Source: Fimbriimonadaceae bacterium
GTDB taxonomy: Bacteria > Armatimonadota > Fimbriimonadia > Fimbriimonadales > Fimbriimonadaceae
Length of the DNA: 64,000 nucleotides
Direction: 5' to 3'
Assembly: GCA_026129685.1 (NCBI GenBank)
Contig: JAHCHO010000002.1
Span: 1-64,000, forward strand
Both the position numbers and the translations under genes were made by a program. The notes under the pieces were generated by a model. It was given only the letters and a program-made list of their open reading frames with translations, made no database searches and was not told the DNA's origin. Of this stretch, positions 42,064 to 51,089 are shown piece by piece. Positions within the stretch are counted from its first letter, which is position 1. Each line of letters begins with the position of its first letter.

Positions 42064-43721
42064 AGCGCGTGCTGATTCGCCTTGCGTTCGGACCGGTGCA
42101 GGGCTTCATCGCGGCGGCGCGGAAGACCCGCGACCTAAAGGCGGGTTCCGACCTGCTCGTCGAGGTCGGGAGGGCGATCACCGCCGAACTCGCGCGCGAG
42201 CCCGGGGCGGCCGACCTCGCGATGATCTTCCCCCACGCCACGGGCGTGAAAGGCCCGAACATCGTCCAGTTCCTGATCGAGACGGAGGATCCGGGGGCCT
42301 TGGTCGAGAGGTGCCGGCAGGCGGCACTCGATCATCTCGACACCACTTACACCGAGACGCTGGGGTCCGAGAAGGTGGTGGATCACGTTTTGGCGCGCGC
42401 GCAGATCGCGGCCTACCTCGAGTTCTACGCGGCGTGGGCGGACTGCCCGACGGACGCCGACTACCCGGAGGCGCTCCGAACGGTCAACGCGCGCTTTCGG
42501 GCCCGCAAGGCGTTGCGCGACTTCCCGGTTTCGCCCTCGCGGGTTCCGACGAAGGGCCAACCACGAGTCTCCCTTCCTCCCAAGAGCCCGCTTCTCCCCG
42601 AATTCGACACGGTTGTGGCGGTCGGGGGTCCGGGGTACACGATCGAGGAGGCGGTTCAGAAGCGGTTCTCGCTGGGGGCACGGGAGGCGCTCGACGGCCT
42701 GAGCCTGCTCAAGCGGCGGCTCGGGAAGGGAGTTTCGTTCCCCTCCACGCGGACGATCGCGGTGGCGGACACGGCCGACGTGGAAGGGGCCGCCGACCGG
42801 ATGGCGACGATTCGCCGCCTCCTCAGGGATACCGACTTCGACTTGGGCGACGCGGTGTTCGGCGAACTCGAGCCGGAGAAAGGCGACGACCGACGGACTC
42901 TCGATCCGTCGGTCAAGAAGACGGTCGAGAAGGAGGTCGGGGCGCTGCGGGACGTATTGGCGCAGGACGGCTACGCGTTGCGACCGTACTTTGCGGTGAT
43001 CCACGCGGACGGCGACTCGATGGGCGCCGCGCTGGGCGCGCTCACCGAGCCAGCGGCCCACCAGCGGTTCAGCGAGACGCTGGCGAAGGGTTTCGCGGGG
43101 CAGGCGTCGGAGCGGCTCAAGCTCCACGGCGGGACGGTGGTTTACGCGGGGGGGGACGACCTGCTGGCGCTGGCGCCCTTGGGGTCGGCGCTTTCGGCGG
43201 CCAAGGCGGCGCGGGACCTCTTCGTGGACGCGATGAAGGAATACGGCATGACGCTGTCGGTGGGGATCGCGGTGGGGCACGTATCGGAGAGCCTGCAGGA
43301 CGTCGTGGAGCGCGCCCGGCGGATGGAGGGGCAGGCGAAAGCGCTTCCGGACAAGGACGCGCTGGCGATCAGCGTGCTCCCGCGCAGCGGGGGCGAGATC
43401 GTGGCGCGGGGCCGCTGGACGGGAGCGGCACGGGACTCCACGCGGCTCGAGGCGGGGGATCTGGAGGAGTTGGCGCTCAGCGCGGTGGCCGGGGCGCCCC
43501 GGGGGCTTCCTTACGACGTGCGGCGGGAGGCGCGGGAACTCGCCGCGCTCGACGCGCCGGAATGGGCGGTGCGGGGGGCGTACGGGCGGCAACTCGAGCG
43601 GAAGCGGCTGGATCCGAAGGCGTTCCCGCTCCCGGCTTGGGTCACGACGGCGGGCGATTTGGCGCGGTTCGCGGACCTGCTCGTGATCGCCCATTTTCTC
43701 ACGCGAGGCGACTCGGCATGA
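42060..43721 (+). CDS. cmr2: Cas10/Cmr2 palm-cyclase subunit lacking an HD domain
   Basis: Cmr2 is the large subunit; its palm domain makes cyclic oligoadenylate on target RNA binding. The 553-residue product is short for the family. The first palm carries VIHADGDSMGAAL and the second VVYAGGDDLLALAP (GGDD at 364-367), so the cyclase should be active. The N-terminus begins directly with the palm-like LIRLAFGPVQGFIAAARKTRD; no HD nuclease domain precedes it, so target DNA cleavage is not expected. The GTG at 42060 overlaps the cmr1 stop. Confidence 0.94.
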   Translation: MKRVLIRLAFGPVQGFIAAARKTRDLKAGSDLLVEVGRAITAELAREPGAADLAMIFPHATGVKGPNIVQFLIETEDPGALVERCRQAALDHLDTTYTETLGSEKVVDHVLARAQIAAYLEFYAAWADCPTDADYPEALRTVNARFRARKALRDFPVSPSRVPTKGQPRVSLPPKSPLLPEFDTVVAVGGPGYTIEEAVQKRFSLGAREALDGLSLLKRRLGKGVSFPSTRTIAVADTADVEGAADRMATIRRLLRDTDFDLGDAVFGELEPEKGDDRRTLDPSVKKTVEKEVGALRDVLAQDGYALRPYFAVIHADGDSMGAALGALTEPAAHQRFSETLAKGFAGQASERLKLHGGTVVYAGGDDLLALAPLGSALSAAKAARDLFVDAMKEYGMTLSVGIAVGHVSESLQDVVERARRMEGQAKALPDKDALAISVLPRSGGEIVARGRWTGAARDSTRLEAGDLEELALSAVAGAPRGLPYDVRREARELAALDAPEWAVRGAYGRQLERKRLDPKAFPLPAWVTTAGDLARFADLLVIAHFLTRGDSA

Positions 43722-44947
43722 AGACGACACCGGTGGTCTACCGGATCGAGGGGCTCGATCCGTTGGTCTTCGGAGACGGGCGGCCGTTTTCGAACGACGC
43801 GGGCAGCCTGACCCGCCGGACGTTCGACGCGCCCTACCCGAGCACCTTGGCGGGGGCGCTGGCGACCCACCTCCTTCAAGGGGGGTGGACGGAGAAGGCG
43901 AGCCATGACCTGGTCCACGAGCTACAGGTGCGGGGGCCGCTGGCGGTTCGAGACGGCGAGGTGCGGTTCGCGGTCCCGGCGGACGCGATCCCGACCAAGG
44001 TTGCGGGAAAGGACGAGTCCGAGTTCTTGGTTCGCGTCCGTCCGGCGGAGCCGCCCGAGGGGGCGAACTGGCCGAAGGGCGTCGACCGCGCCTGCGAGGG
44101 GGCGATTCCGGAGGGACACGGTCCGGTCAAGGACTCCACGCTGCGGTCGATCTCGGCGGCGGCGATGACGGCCTGGCTGGTCGATCCGGGGGCGGGAGCC
44201 GATCCTTTGGAGGTCGCCCGGTGTTCGGGGTCGCCTCGGGAGGACCGGTTCGGGGTCGGGATCGACCCGGCGAGCCAGTCGGCGGAGAAGGGGCTGCTCT
44301 ACCGGACGACGGGCATTCGGCTCGGCCCCGGGCTCACGCCGGCGGGGGGGGCCGGCTCGCTCGCGCGAACGCGGACGGACCATGCCCTGCTGGTCCGGGC
44401 GGACGTTCCGGAGGGCGTACCGATTCCCGAGGCGGGCGCGCTGTCTCTGGGCGGCGAGCGTCGGCAGGCGCACTTGCGGAAGGACGAGCGCTTGGGATCG
44501 GTTTTCGCTTGCCCCCAAGAGGTACGGGAGGCGCTCGCCAGGACGGCGCGGATTCGGTTGGTGCTGGCCACCCCGGCGCACTTCGGCGGGGGCTGGCTTC
44601 CGGACTGGCTGGCGTCGGGCAAACGGTGCCCGTTCGCGGGGGTGCGGTTCCGGTTGGTGGCGGCGTGCGTGCGGCGGCGCGAGCACGTCAGCGGCTGGGG
44701 CTACGCGGGGACGTCGGCGGGCCCGAAGCCGGCGTTGTGGCTCGTGCCGGCCGGTTCGGTTTATTTCCTCGAGGCGCTTGGCGACGACGGCGGGCCACTC
44801 GCCGGGGAGGGGCGCGCCGAGATGGCGCGCAAGTTGGCGGAGAGCTGGTTGCAGCCGGTTTCCGACTTTTCGGTCTCGCGCCGCAAGGGGTTCGGCCTCG
44901 CCCTGTGGGGCACGTGGACGGATCCCCAGGAGAACGCATCACCATGA
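43718..44947 (+). CDS. cmr3: Type III-B RAMP protein Cmr3 (Cas5 family)
   Basis: Cmr3 is the Cas5-type subunit that binds the crRNA 5' tag. The 409-residue product starts with YRIEGLDPLVFGDGRPFSND, the Cmr3 signature, then YPSTLAGALATHLL, and ends with the Gly-rich loop VSRRKGFGLALWGTW. The ATG at 43718 overlaps the cmr2 stop by four bases. Length is normal. Confidence 0.93.
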   Translation: MKTTPVVYRIEGLDPLVFGDGRPFSNDAGSLTRRTFDAPYPSTLAGALATHLLQGGWTEKASHDLVHELQVRGPLAVRDGEVRFAVPADAIPTKVAGKDESEFLVRVRPAEPPEGANWPKGVDRACEGAIPEGHGPVKDSTLRSISAAAMTAWLVDPGAGADPLEVARCSGSPREDRFGVGIDPASQSAEKGLLYRTTGIRLGPGLTPAGGAGSLARTRTDHALLVRADVPEGVPIPEAGALSLGGERRQAHLRKDERLGSVFACPQEVREALARTARIRLVLATPAHFGGGWLPDWLASGKRCPFAGVRFRLVAACVRRREHVSGWGYAGTSAGPKPALWLVPAGSVYFLEALGDDGGPLAGEGRAEMARKLAESWLQPVSDFSVSRRKGFGLALWGTWTDPQENASP

Positions 44948-45990
44948 ACGAACCCGACGCTTGTTTGGCCATCGTCCGCACCCTGACCGCCACGCGGGTG
45001 GGTTCGGGTCAGGCCGCCGACATCATCGACCTTCCGGTGTACCGGGACGCGGCCACGAGCTGGCCGGTTTTGCCCGGTTCCGGGATGAAGGGCGTGCTCA
45101 AGGACTCGCCGCTCCGCGCGGCGATGGAGGCGCACCGGGGCGAGACGGATCCCGAGACGAAGGCGAAATACACGGAAAAGGCGCTCAAGTCGCGGGCCGA
45201 GCAAGAGCTGAAGGACGTCTTCGGCCTGGCCGGCGACGACGGATCGGGCGGAATCGGCAGCCTGGTGGTGGCGGACCTGTGGCCGGTGTTGTTCCCGATC
45301 CGGAGCTTCTGCGGGGTGTTCGCGTGGGTCACCTGCCCGTTGGCGCTCGCCAAGCTTCGGTTGTTCGCGCGGCTGGCGGCGCCTCCCGTCCCCCCGCCCG
45401 ACGGGGCCTCCGGATCGGTCGAGGCCACGACCGAGGCAGCGCTCGACCACCCCACGGAAGTCGGCGAGGAGGCCGGCCGCAAGGTTGCGGCCGAGGAGGC
45501 GGCGCCCCGCCCGCTCGCCGTCCCGGAACTCGCCCTCGAGGCCAAGGAACCACCCGAGGTGATCGTGGGGACCAAGTCCGTGCTCCGGTGCAAGAACAAG
45601 GTGGTCCTCGAGGAGTTCGACCTGGTCCCGCAGCCCGCCGCAACGGCCAACACCGACGCCCTCGCGACGGCGCTCGCGCCGGTTCTTGGGATTGGACTCA
45701 GTGCCCTGAAGGAGCGGTTGGCGGTGGTGGACGACGACGTGTTCACGTTCCTCACGGAGGTCGGGACGGAGAAGCGAACGCGGACGGCGCTGGAAATCGG
45801 GACGAAGGCGGTGCGGGCCGGCAGCCTTCGGACGGAGGAGTACGTTCCGCCGGAGACGGTGTTCGTCGGCTACGCGGTGATCCCGGACGCTTACAGCCTG
45901 CGCACGGCGCGGTTCTTGCAGATCGGGGCCGAGGCGAGCCTGGGGGCCGGGATGGTCGAGTTCCGGGTGGGCGGAGGGGGCCGGCCGTGA
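44944..45990 (+). CDS. cmr4: Type III-B RAMP ribonuclease Cmr4 (Cas7 family)
   Basis: Cmr4 forms the backbone of the complex and cuts target RNA at 6-nt intervals. The 348-residue product has the site motif IIDLPVYRDAATSWPVLPGS, in which the Asp of IDLP is the family's catalytic residue, followed by GMKGVLKDS, and the end motif LGAGMVEFRV. An acidic Ala/Pro/Glu-rich stretch (about residues 155-205) is longer than I would expect for the family and is likely a surface loop. The start overlaps the cmr3 stop. Confidence 0.93.
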   Translation: MNEPDACLAIVRTLTATRVGSGQAADIIDLPVYRDAATSWPVLPGSGMKGVLKDSPLRAAMEAHRGETDPETKAKYTEKALKSRAEQELKDVFGLAGDDGSGGIGSLVVADLWPVLFPIRSFCGVFAWVTCPLALAKLRLFARLAAPPVPPPDGASGSVEATTEAALDHPTEVGEEAGRKVAAEEAAPRPLAVPELALEAKEPPEVIVGTKSVLRCKNKVVLEEFDLVPQPAATANTDALATALAPVLGIGLSALKERLAVVDDDVFTFLTEVGTEKRTRTALEIGTKAVRAGSLRTEEYVPPETVFVGYAVIPDAYSLRTARFLQIGAEASLGAGMVEFRVGGGGRP

Positions 45991-46394
45991 GGCGCGAGCT
46001 TTCGGATCTTGGCCTCGCGCTCGGCATCGCGAACAGGGTTTCAACCTGCGAGGAGGCGGCGAAGTTCTCGACGGCGGTCAACCAGGTGCGCGGCCTGTAC
46101 CTGAGCTCTGGGCTGGCCTTGACGCTGGTGTTCGTGGACAAGAAGGCGGCCAAGGAGCCGGCCTACAAGCGGGTGCGTCAGGCGCTAAGGCAGTTCGTCG
46201 GCCACACCGGTAACGGGGGTTTCGCGGCCGACGTCGCGGCGCTGGACACGGCCGCGTACATTCGTTGGACCCGGCGGACACGCCAGGGGCTGATCCTGCT
46301 GGCACGGGCGGCGGAGACGCGCGAGATCGCGCTCGGGTGCGCCGAGAAGGAGAAGAAGGCGGCCGACGCGGCCCCGGAGGAGGGGGCGCCGTGA
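45987..46394 (+). CDS. cmr5: Type III-B small subunit Cmr5 (Cas11)
   Basis: Cmr5 is the small helical subunit lining the target strand. The 135-residue product is helical with Cmr5-like stretches (FSTAVNQVRGLYLSSGLALT, then AAYIRWTRRTRQGLILLARA) and an acidic/basic tail. The GTG at 45987 overlaps the cmr4 stop (GTGA). Its place between cmr4 and cmr6 supports the call. Confidence 0.9.
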   Translation: MRRELSDLGLALGIANRVSTCEEAAKFSTAVNQVRGLYLSSGLALTLVFVDKKAAKEPAYKRVRQALRQFVGHTGNGGFAADVAALDTAAYIRWTRRTRQGLILLARAAETREIALGCAEKEKKAADAAPEEGAP

Positions 46395-47515
46395 GGACAG
46401 CGCTCAACGGACTCGACTGCAAGCACCCGGGCCTGCTCTTTCAGACGGTTCCGCAGGCGCTCCCAGCGAGGGGAGACAAGAGGGCATGGGAAGCGGCGAA
46501 GGCAGCGTGGCGCGAGCGATGTCGGGCGGCTTCGACGGCGTCAGGCGTTTACCGCGACCACCGCGACCGGATGGAGGGGGCGCTTGGGACGGGTCGGGTC
46601 TTTGAGTGCGCGGGTCGGCTCGTGGTGGGTCTGGGCAACGGGCACCTGTTCGAGCGGGGGTTCGCGCTGCACGGGCTCTTCGGGACGCCGGTGATCCATG
46701 GCGCGGCGCTCAAGGGGCCGATGCTGCGGGAGGCCCTGCTCCAGACGGGGCTCTTGGCGGAGGCGGACCGGATCGCGCGCGATCCGACGCATCCGATCTA
46801 CCCGATCGCGTGGGAACGGCTGGCGGATGCGGTCCCGAGTGTGGCGGGCACGATCGGGGGGTTGGCTTGGTTGTTCGGGGACGCGGAGGGGGCGGGCGCC
46901 CTGACGGTGTTCGACGCGCTGTGGGAGCCGAACGGCCAGTTCTTCGCGGCGGACGTGACGACGCCGCACAATGGGCCGTACTACCAGGCGAACGGCGGTC
47001 GCCCTTGGCCGGACGACACGGCCGCGCCGGACCCGCTTTCCAGTTTCAGCCTGCCGAGGGGGGCGCGCTTCCGATTTTGGCTGCGCACGGGCGACGCGGG
47101 CGCCGACGACCAGGCGTGGGCGCTGCTCGAATCGGCGCTGGCGAACCTCGGGGTCGGGGCGCGGACGAGCAGCGGTTACGGGCGCATGCTTCCGGTCGTT
47201 CCGGGGACGGGCGGGCGCCCGGCCCCTTTGGGGGCGGCGAACCTCCCCGCGTCGAGCGGCCCGGCCCCGCGCGGCGGGCACGCCGCGCCGGAGCACCGAC
47301 CCGATCCCATTTCCTCGGCGTCGCCCGAGCCGACGGCGACGGCGGGTCGGGTCTTTCGCCGGAACATGGCGTGGGCTTTCGAGGCGGACGGGGGGGACGC
47401 CGCCACCCCGATCGACATTCCGGACAAGGAGGCGCTCGGTTTCCCGGCGGGGGGAAGGCGGGCCCGGGTGCGTCAGAGGGGCAACCGGTTCGTATTCATC
47501 GAGTTCTTGGAGTGA
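46391..47515 (+). CDS. cmr6: Type III-B RAMP protein Cmr6 (Cas7 family)
   Basis: Cmr6 is a Cas7-type subunit near the crRNA 3' end. The 374-residue product has GTPVIHGAALKGPMLREALL (the P-x-x-G-S/A-x-K-G RAMP motif), TVFDALWEPNGQFFAADVTT, PHNGPYYQANG (the typical Cmr6 'D..tpHy..Yy' segment) and the loop LGVGARTSSGYGRM. The Pro/Ala-rich C-terminal ~100 residues are an unusual extension. The GTG at 46391 overlaps the cmr5 stop. Confidence 0.93.
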   Translation: MRTALNGLDCKHPGLLFQTVPQALPARGDKRAWEAAKAAWRERCRAASTASGVYRDHRDRMEGALGTGRVFECAGRLVVGLGNGHLFERGFALHGLFGTPVIHGAALKGPMLREALLQTGLLAEADRIARDPTHPIYPIAWERLADAVPSVAGTIGGLAWLFGDAEGAGALTVFDALWEPNGQFFAADVTTPHNGPYYQANGGRPWPDDTAAPDPLSSFSLPRGARFRFWLRTGDAGADDQAWALLESALANLGVGARTSSGYGRMLPVVPGTGGRPAPLGAANLPASSGPAPRGGHAAPEHRPDPISSASPEPTATAGRVFRRNMAWAFEADGGDAATPIDIPDKEALGFPAGGRRARVRQRGNRFVFIEFLE

Positions 47516-47519
47516 GGCG

Positions 47520-48491
47520 GTGTCGGATCTGTACGTCGTGGAGCCGGGGGCGCTCGTGCGGTCGGAGGGGGGGCGCGTGTTCGTCGGCGTCCGCACGCGG
47601 ACGCTGGCGGAGTATCCGATCGAGACGATCGAGGCGCTCTTCCTGCTGACGGGGGTCGGCCTGACGCGCGGGGCGGTGGAGGCGTTCGCGGAGCGCCGCA
47701 TCCCGGTGCTGTTCGTCACACGTCCGGGCCGGCTCGTGGCGCACCTGGCGTACCCGCTGGACCGTCACCTCGAGGGGCGACTCGGCCAATTGAGGGCGTT
47801 CCACGATCCGGAGCTTCGGCTCGCGTTCGCGCACGCCTTGGCGGGGCAGAAGCGGTCCTCGCAGCGGCTCGCGCTCGGCAGCTACCGGAAGCGGGGCGAG
47901 CTCGAGGCACCGCCCTCGTGGCGGGACCGGGTCGGCGCGGGCGACTTCGATCGGTTGCGCGGTTACGAGGGGGCGGCGACGGTACGCTACCTCCGGGCAT
48001 GGCGGACGCTGGTTCCGCCCGAGTGGGCGAGCGACCGTCGCACCCGCCATCCGCCCGCCGACCCGCTCAACGCGCTGCTGAGTTTTGGGTACACGCTGGC
48101 GTCGGGGGCGGTGGCGGCGTGCGTGGCGCGGGAGGGTCTCGATCCCTGGCTCGGGATGTTGCACGCGCCGCACCACTCGATGGAGGCGCTCGTGCAGGAC
48201 TTGGTGGAGCCTTTTCGGGCGGCGTTGGTGGATCCGTGGGTGCTTCGCCTCGTTCGGGCGGGAGTCGTGCGCCCGGAGGACTTCGAGGGGTCGGAAGCGG
48301 GGCCCTACCTGGCGGACACGAAGGCGCTGCGGGCGGTGGTGCGAAGCTACGTGGACGCGCTCGCACGGCCGACGGTGGGTTGGACCTGGCGCGACGCGCC
48401 GACGGCGCGGGACGCACTGCGGCTCTGGACGCGCTCGGTTCGGGAGGCGTTCGCGGCGGACGATCCCAACCGTTTGTCGGCGGGCGTCTAG
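47520..48491 (+). CDS. cas1: CRISPR-associated integrase Cas1 (type III-B locus)
   Basis: A 323-residue Cas1 with LYVVEPGALVRSEGGRVFVG at the start, RRIPVLFVTRPGRLVAHL, the helical core PLNALLSFGYTLASGAVAAC and the metal-site region GLDPWLGMLHAPHHSMEALV followed by LVEPFR. It closes the cmr operon, 4 bp after cmr6, with a GTG start. Together with cas2 and RT of the divergent operon it makes an adaptation module split across two strands. Not closely similar to the type I-C Cas1. Confidence 0.95.
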   Translation: MSDLYVVEPGALVRSEGGRVFVGVRTRTLAEYPIETIEALFLLTGVGLTRGAVEAFAERRIPVLFVTRPGRLVAHLAYPLDRHLEGRLGQLRAFHDPELRLAFAHALAGQKRSSQRLALGSYRKRGELEAPPSWRDRVGAGDFDRLRGYEGAATVRYLRAWRTLVPPEWASDRRTRHPPADPLNALLSFGYTLASGAVAACVAREGLDPWLGMLHAPHHSMEALVQDLVEPFRAALVDPWVLRLVRAGVVRPEDFEGSEAGPYLADTKALRAVVRSYVDALARPTVGWTWRDAPTARDALRLWTRSVREAFAADDPNRLSAGV

Positions 48492-48556
48492 CCGTCGTCC
48501 GGGAGGCGGGGGGGGGGGCCTTTGCTTGCGAGTCGGACTTCCCGGACGAGACACTC

Positions 48557-49873
48557 CTAAGCCACGTAGCTCGGCAACGACTCGGCGAACTCGATTACAG
48601 CGTCGGCGCCCAAGGCGAGTTCGTGCGGCGGCGGGAGATCGTGCCCCGCCACCACGGACAGCGCGTTTCGTACCTTTTCGATCGCAAGGTTGGCTAAGGA
48701 TTCGTCCGAACCCCTCGTTCCGTGCAGTTCGATCGTTCGCTGATGGGATTCGTTGAGGTATGCCAGCACGGGTAAGCAGAGGTCGCGCGTGCGCGGAGCG
48801 TTCCAGGTCGAGGCGGGAAACGCGAGGTTGTGGCAGGTGCGCTTCTTAACCAAAATGCCCGGGGTTTGTCGCCATACGGCGGCGAGCCTTTCGCCGCTCG
48901 CCTGCGTTCTCCGATCGTTGAGCGTCGTCTTGGGCCCAACCGGTTGCTTCAAGCATAGGGACAAGACGTAGCGCATCGTTTTTTGGAGGGCGCTACGGGC
49001 CCGGGTCGAGACGTTCGGGTAGTTCTTCGTCGCGAGTCGCCTCGAAAGGCTGGCGTACAGATCGAGCGCGACGGCGAGCAAGTCGGGCCGAACCAGTTCG
49101 GCGAGCCATTTGGCCCACGATGTGGCGAGTTCATGGACGGGCCGGCACGACGCGGGCGGGGGTGTGCGCACGATGGCATCGATCTTCTCTTTGGCGAGTC
49201 GGTAGTCCCCGATATCCCAATGCCCGAGCGCTTCGGCGGTACCGGCGAGCCAGTCCAGCCGCTCGCTTCGCGCGGCATCGCCCGAGAGCGCTTTGGCGGT
49301 ACGCAGCACCCGGGCGGCCCCGTGGAAGTCCATCGATCGGAGGCACTGCTGGGCCTCTCGGACGCGGACGGCGAGGGTTTCGGCGGTGAGGGTGCACTCG
49401 ACGACATGGCCGGCCCTAAAGCGCGGGTCGAGCACTTGCCAGAGCCGAACGTTGGCGAACCGGCCGGAAAGAGCGATCGCGGTGATCGCGGCCGCCGAAC
49501 CGGGGGTCCCGGAGGACACGTTGAAGTGGACGATGGCTTCGTTGGGCGCGTCCGAGAGGGTGGCCCGCAGGACGCGGTAGACGTCTTCGGCGAGGGCCGG
49601 ATTGAAGTCGACGATCTCGACGCGTCGGTCGGCTTCGGGGAGGAAGGCCTCCAGAAGGTCCGCGGTTTCGCGGGCGTTGTGCTCGTGCGTCCGCGGGACC
49701 CCGGGCGCGACCTCGGCTCCCCGGATCGGCTCTCGGTTGGCGACCAGTACGACGCGCGTGACGGGATGCGCCAAGGTCTGGAGGTGCGCCGCGACGGTCA
49801 CACAGGGTCCGAACTCGCCGGGCACGGAGCCCAAGGGGTCTCGGCTGCCCACGACGGAGACGTACATCGTCAT
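48557..49873 (-). CDS. CARF-domain protein, possibly HEPN ribonuclease (Csx1/Csm6-like)
   Basis: A 438-residue protein. The first ~170 residues are CARF-like: YVSVVGSRDPLGSVPGEFGP, VTRVVLVANREP, and the ligand-loop motif VHFNVSSGTPGSAAAITAIA. The middle is helical. The C-terminal ~120 residues may be HEPN: ESHQRTIELHGTRG contains R-x4-H, and VRNALSVVAGH lies downstream. If so, it is a cyclic-oligoadenylate-activated RNase. It converges with cas1 (65 bp apart) and diverges from the DHH-like gene. Confidence 0.8.
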   Translation of the reverse strand: MTMYVSVVGSRDPLGSVPGEFGPCVTVAAHLQTLAHPVTRVVLVANREPIRGAEVAPGVPRTHEHNARETADLLEAFLPEADRRVEIVDFNPALAEDVYRVLRATLSDAPNEAIVHFNVSSGTPGSAAAITAIALSGRFANVRLWQVLDPRFRAGHVVECTLTAETLAVRVREAQQCLRSMDFHGAARVLRTAKALSGDAARSERLDWLAGTAEALGHWDIGDYRLAKEKIDAIVRTPPPASCRPVHELATSWAKWLAELVRPDLLAVALDLYASLSRRLATKNYPNVSTRARSALQKTMRYVLSLCLKQPVGPKTTLNDRRTQASGERLAAVWRQTPGILVKKRTCHNLAFPASTWNAPRTRDLCLPVLAYLNESHQRTIELHGTRGSDESLANLAIEKVRNALSVVAGHDLPPPHELALGADAVIEFAESLPSYVA

Positions 49874-50033
49874 GGTCTCTTGTCTTCGCGGCTCCGCCGG
49901 GCCATTCCTGCGGCGGGGCTATTCCGGGACGAGGGAAAGAGGACGGGAAGATTGGGCGGGCCACGTCGTCGAGACCGCCTCGCATCACAATGCGGCGTCG
50001 CGCCAGGGGTGCGGAAGGGGGTAGACCGGCGCC

Positions 50034-51029
50034 ATGCGTACTTTGACAAGGACACGGCAACGTTGCCACCGGTGCGGGGGCGAGCGGGTCACGCTGGCGT
50101 CGCCGCACACGCTGGACGACGGCGACGCGACGACGTGGCCGCACGGGCGGCGGGGCGTCTCGGGAGGGTGCGGTGACGGACACGCGTTCGGGTTCGACCC
50201 GACCGGCGGAAGTCCGCGGGCGGTCGCGCCTTGGCTTCCGGCGCTGGACTGGGGCCGCGAGGTCACGGTGGTCCTGGGCGGCGCGGACCCGGAGATGGGG
50301 ACGATCGAGCGATTGGCGCGGCACTTCGGGATGCCGGTGGTGCAGGCGACGTGCCAGGGCAAGCCGGTGCACGCGGGGAACGCTTACCGAGCGGACCCGC
50401 TCGTTGGCAATCTTCTGTGGGTCGAGTGCGCGCCTCCGGGCGGTTGGGCCCACGCGGACCATCACCGGGCGGGCGATCACGGGTTCGGCGCGGCTCCCGA
50501 ATGGTTTTGGGACGCGGGTTCGTTGGGGCAGTTTTTGCAGATGGCCGTCGACTCGTGGACCCCGCTGGACCTTGTGGACCTGCCCTCCGGTCTGACGGCG
50601 GAGGATCTCCGAGGGATGGCGGCGGCGGACCACTGCCTGCGGGCGGCCTACGCGGGGGCGTGTCCGGGGGTGACGCCGGAGTCGCTTCGGCGAATGCGGG
50701 TCGGGCAGAAGGCGGCGCAGCAAGGGACGAGCCGGGAGGCGATCGAGGCGTCGATCGAGCGCGCGATCCAGGCCTTGCGAGAGGCGACCGCGATCGAAGG
50801 GCTGGCGGACCTGCGGGGCGTTCACGTGCCGGAGCTTCCGGAGGCGCAAGCCATCTCGGGGATCGGGTTCGTGGCGACGATCGACGACCCGGACGGCCGG
50901 ACGAAGGTGGTGGTGCAGTCGGGGGATTCGGGGACGTTGCGGCGTTTCTTGGCGGGGGAGATCCTGCCGGAGTTGGTCGGACGGTACGGCGATCCGGTAC
51001 GTGGTTTCGCGGGCGCGTACCTTCCATAG
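50034..51029 (+). CDS. DHH-like protein of unknown function in the CARF cluster
   Basis: A 331-residue protein beginning with a CxxC motif (RCHRCGG). A Rossmann-like stretch (REVTVVLGGADPEMGTIERL) is followed by GWAHADHHRAGDHGFGAAPE, which resembles the DHH motif of DHH-family phosphoesterases. A Cys-containing helix (AADHCLRAAYAGACPGVTPE) and an alpha/beta C-terminus (TKVVVQSGDSGTLRRFLAGE) follow. I recognise no named family. Position between two CARF genes suggests a role in type III signalling, such as nucleotide turnover, but that is inference. Confidence 0.7.
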   Translation: MRTLTRTRQRCHRCGGERVTLASPHTLDDGDATTWPHGRRGVSGGCGDGHAFGFDPTGGSPRAVAPWLPALDWGREVTVVLGGADPEMGTIERLARHFGMPVVQATCQGKPVHAGNAYRADPLVGNLLWVECAPPGGWAHADHHRAGDHGFGAAPEWFWDAGSLGQFLQMAVDSWTPLDLVDLPSGLTAEDLRGMAAADHCLRAAYAGACPGVTPESLRRMRVGQKAAQQGTSREAIEASIERAIQALREATAIEGLADLRGVHVPELPEAQAISGIGFVATIDDPDGRTKVVVQSGDSGTLRRFLAGEILPELVGRYGDPVRGFAGAYLP

Positions 51030-51089
51030 GCTCCCGCCGGCGGCTCTTTCCACGGCAGGAAAGGGCCCGGGCGTCACGAACATTGCGAC

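Noticed and set aside
42005-43717. Upstream part of the open frame that contains cmr3
   Set aside because: This is cmr2 read in the wrong phase; cmr3 starts at 43718.
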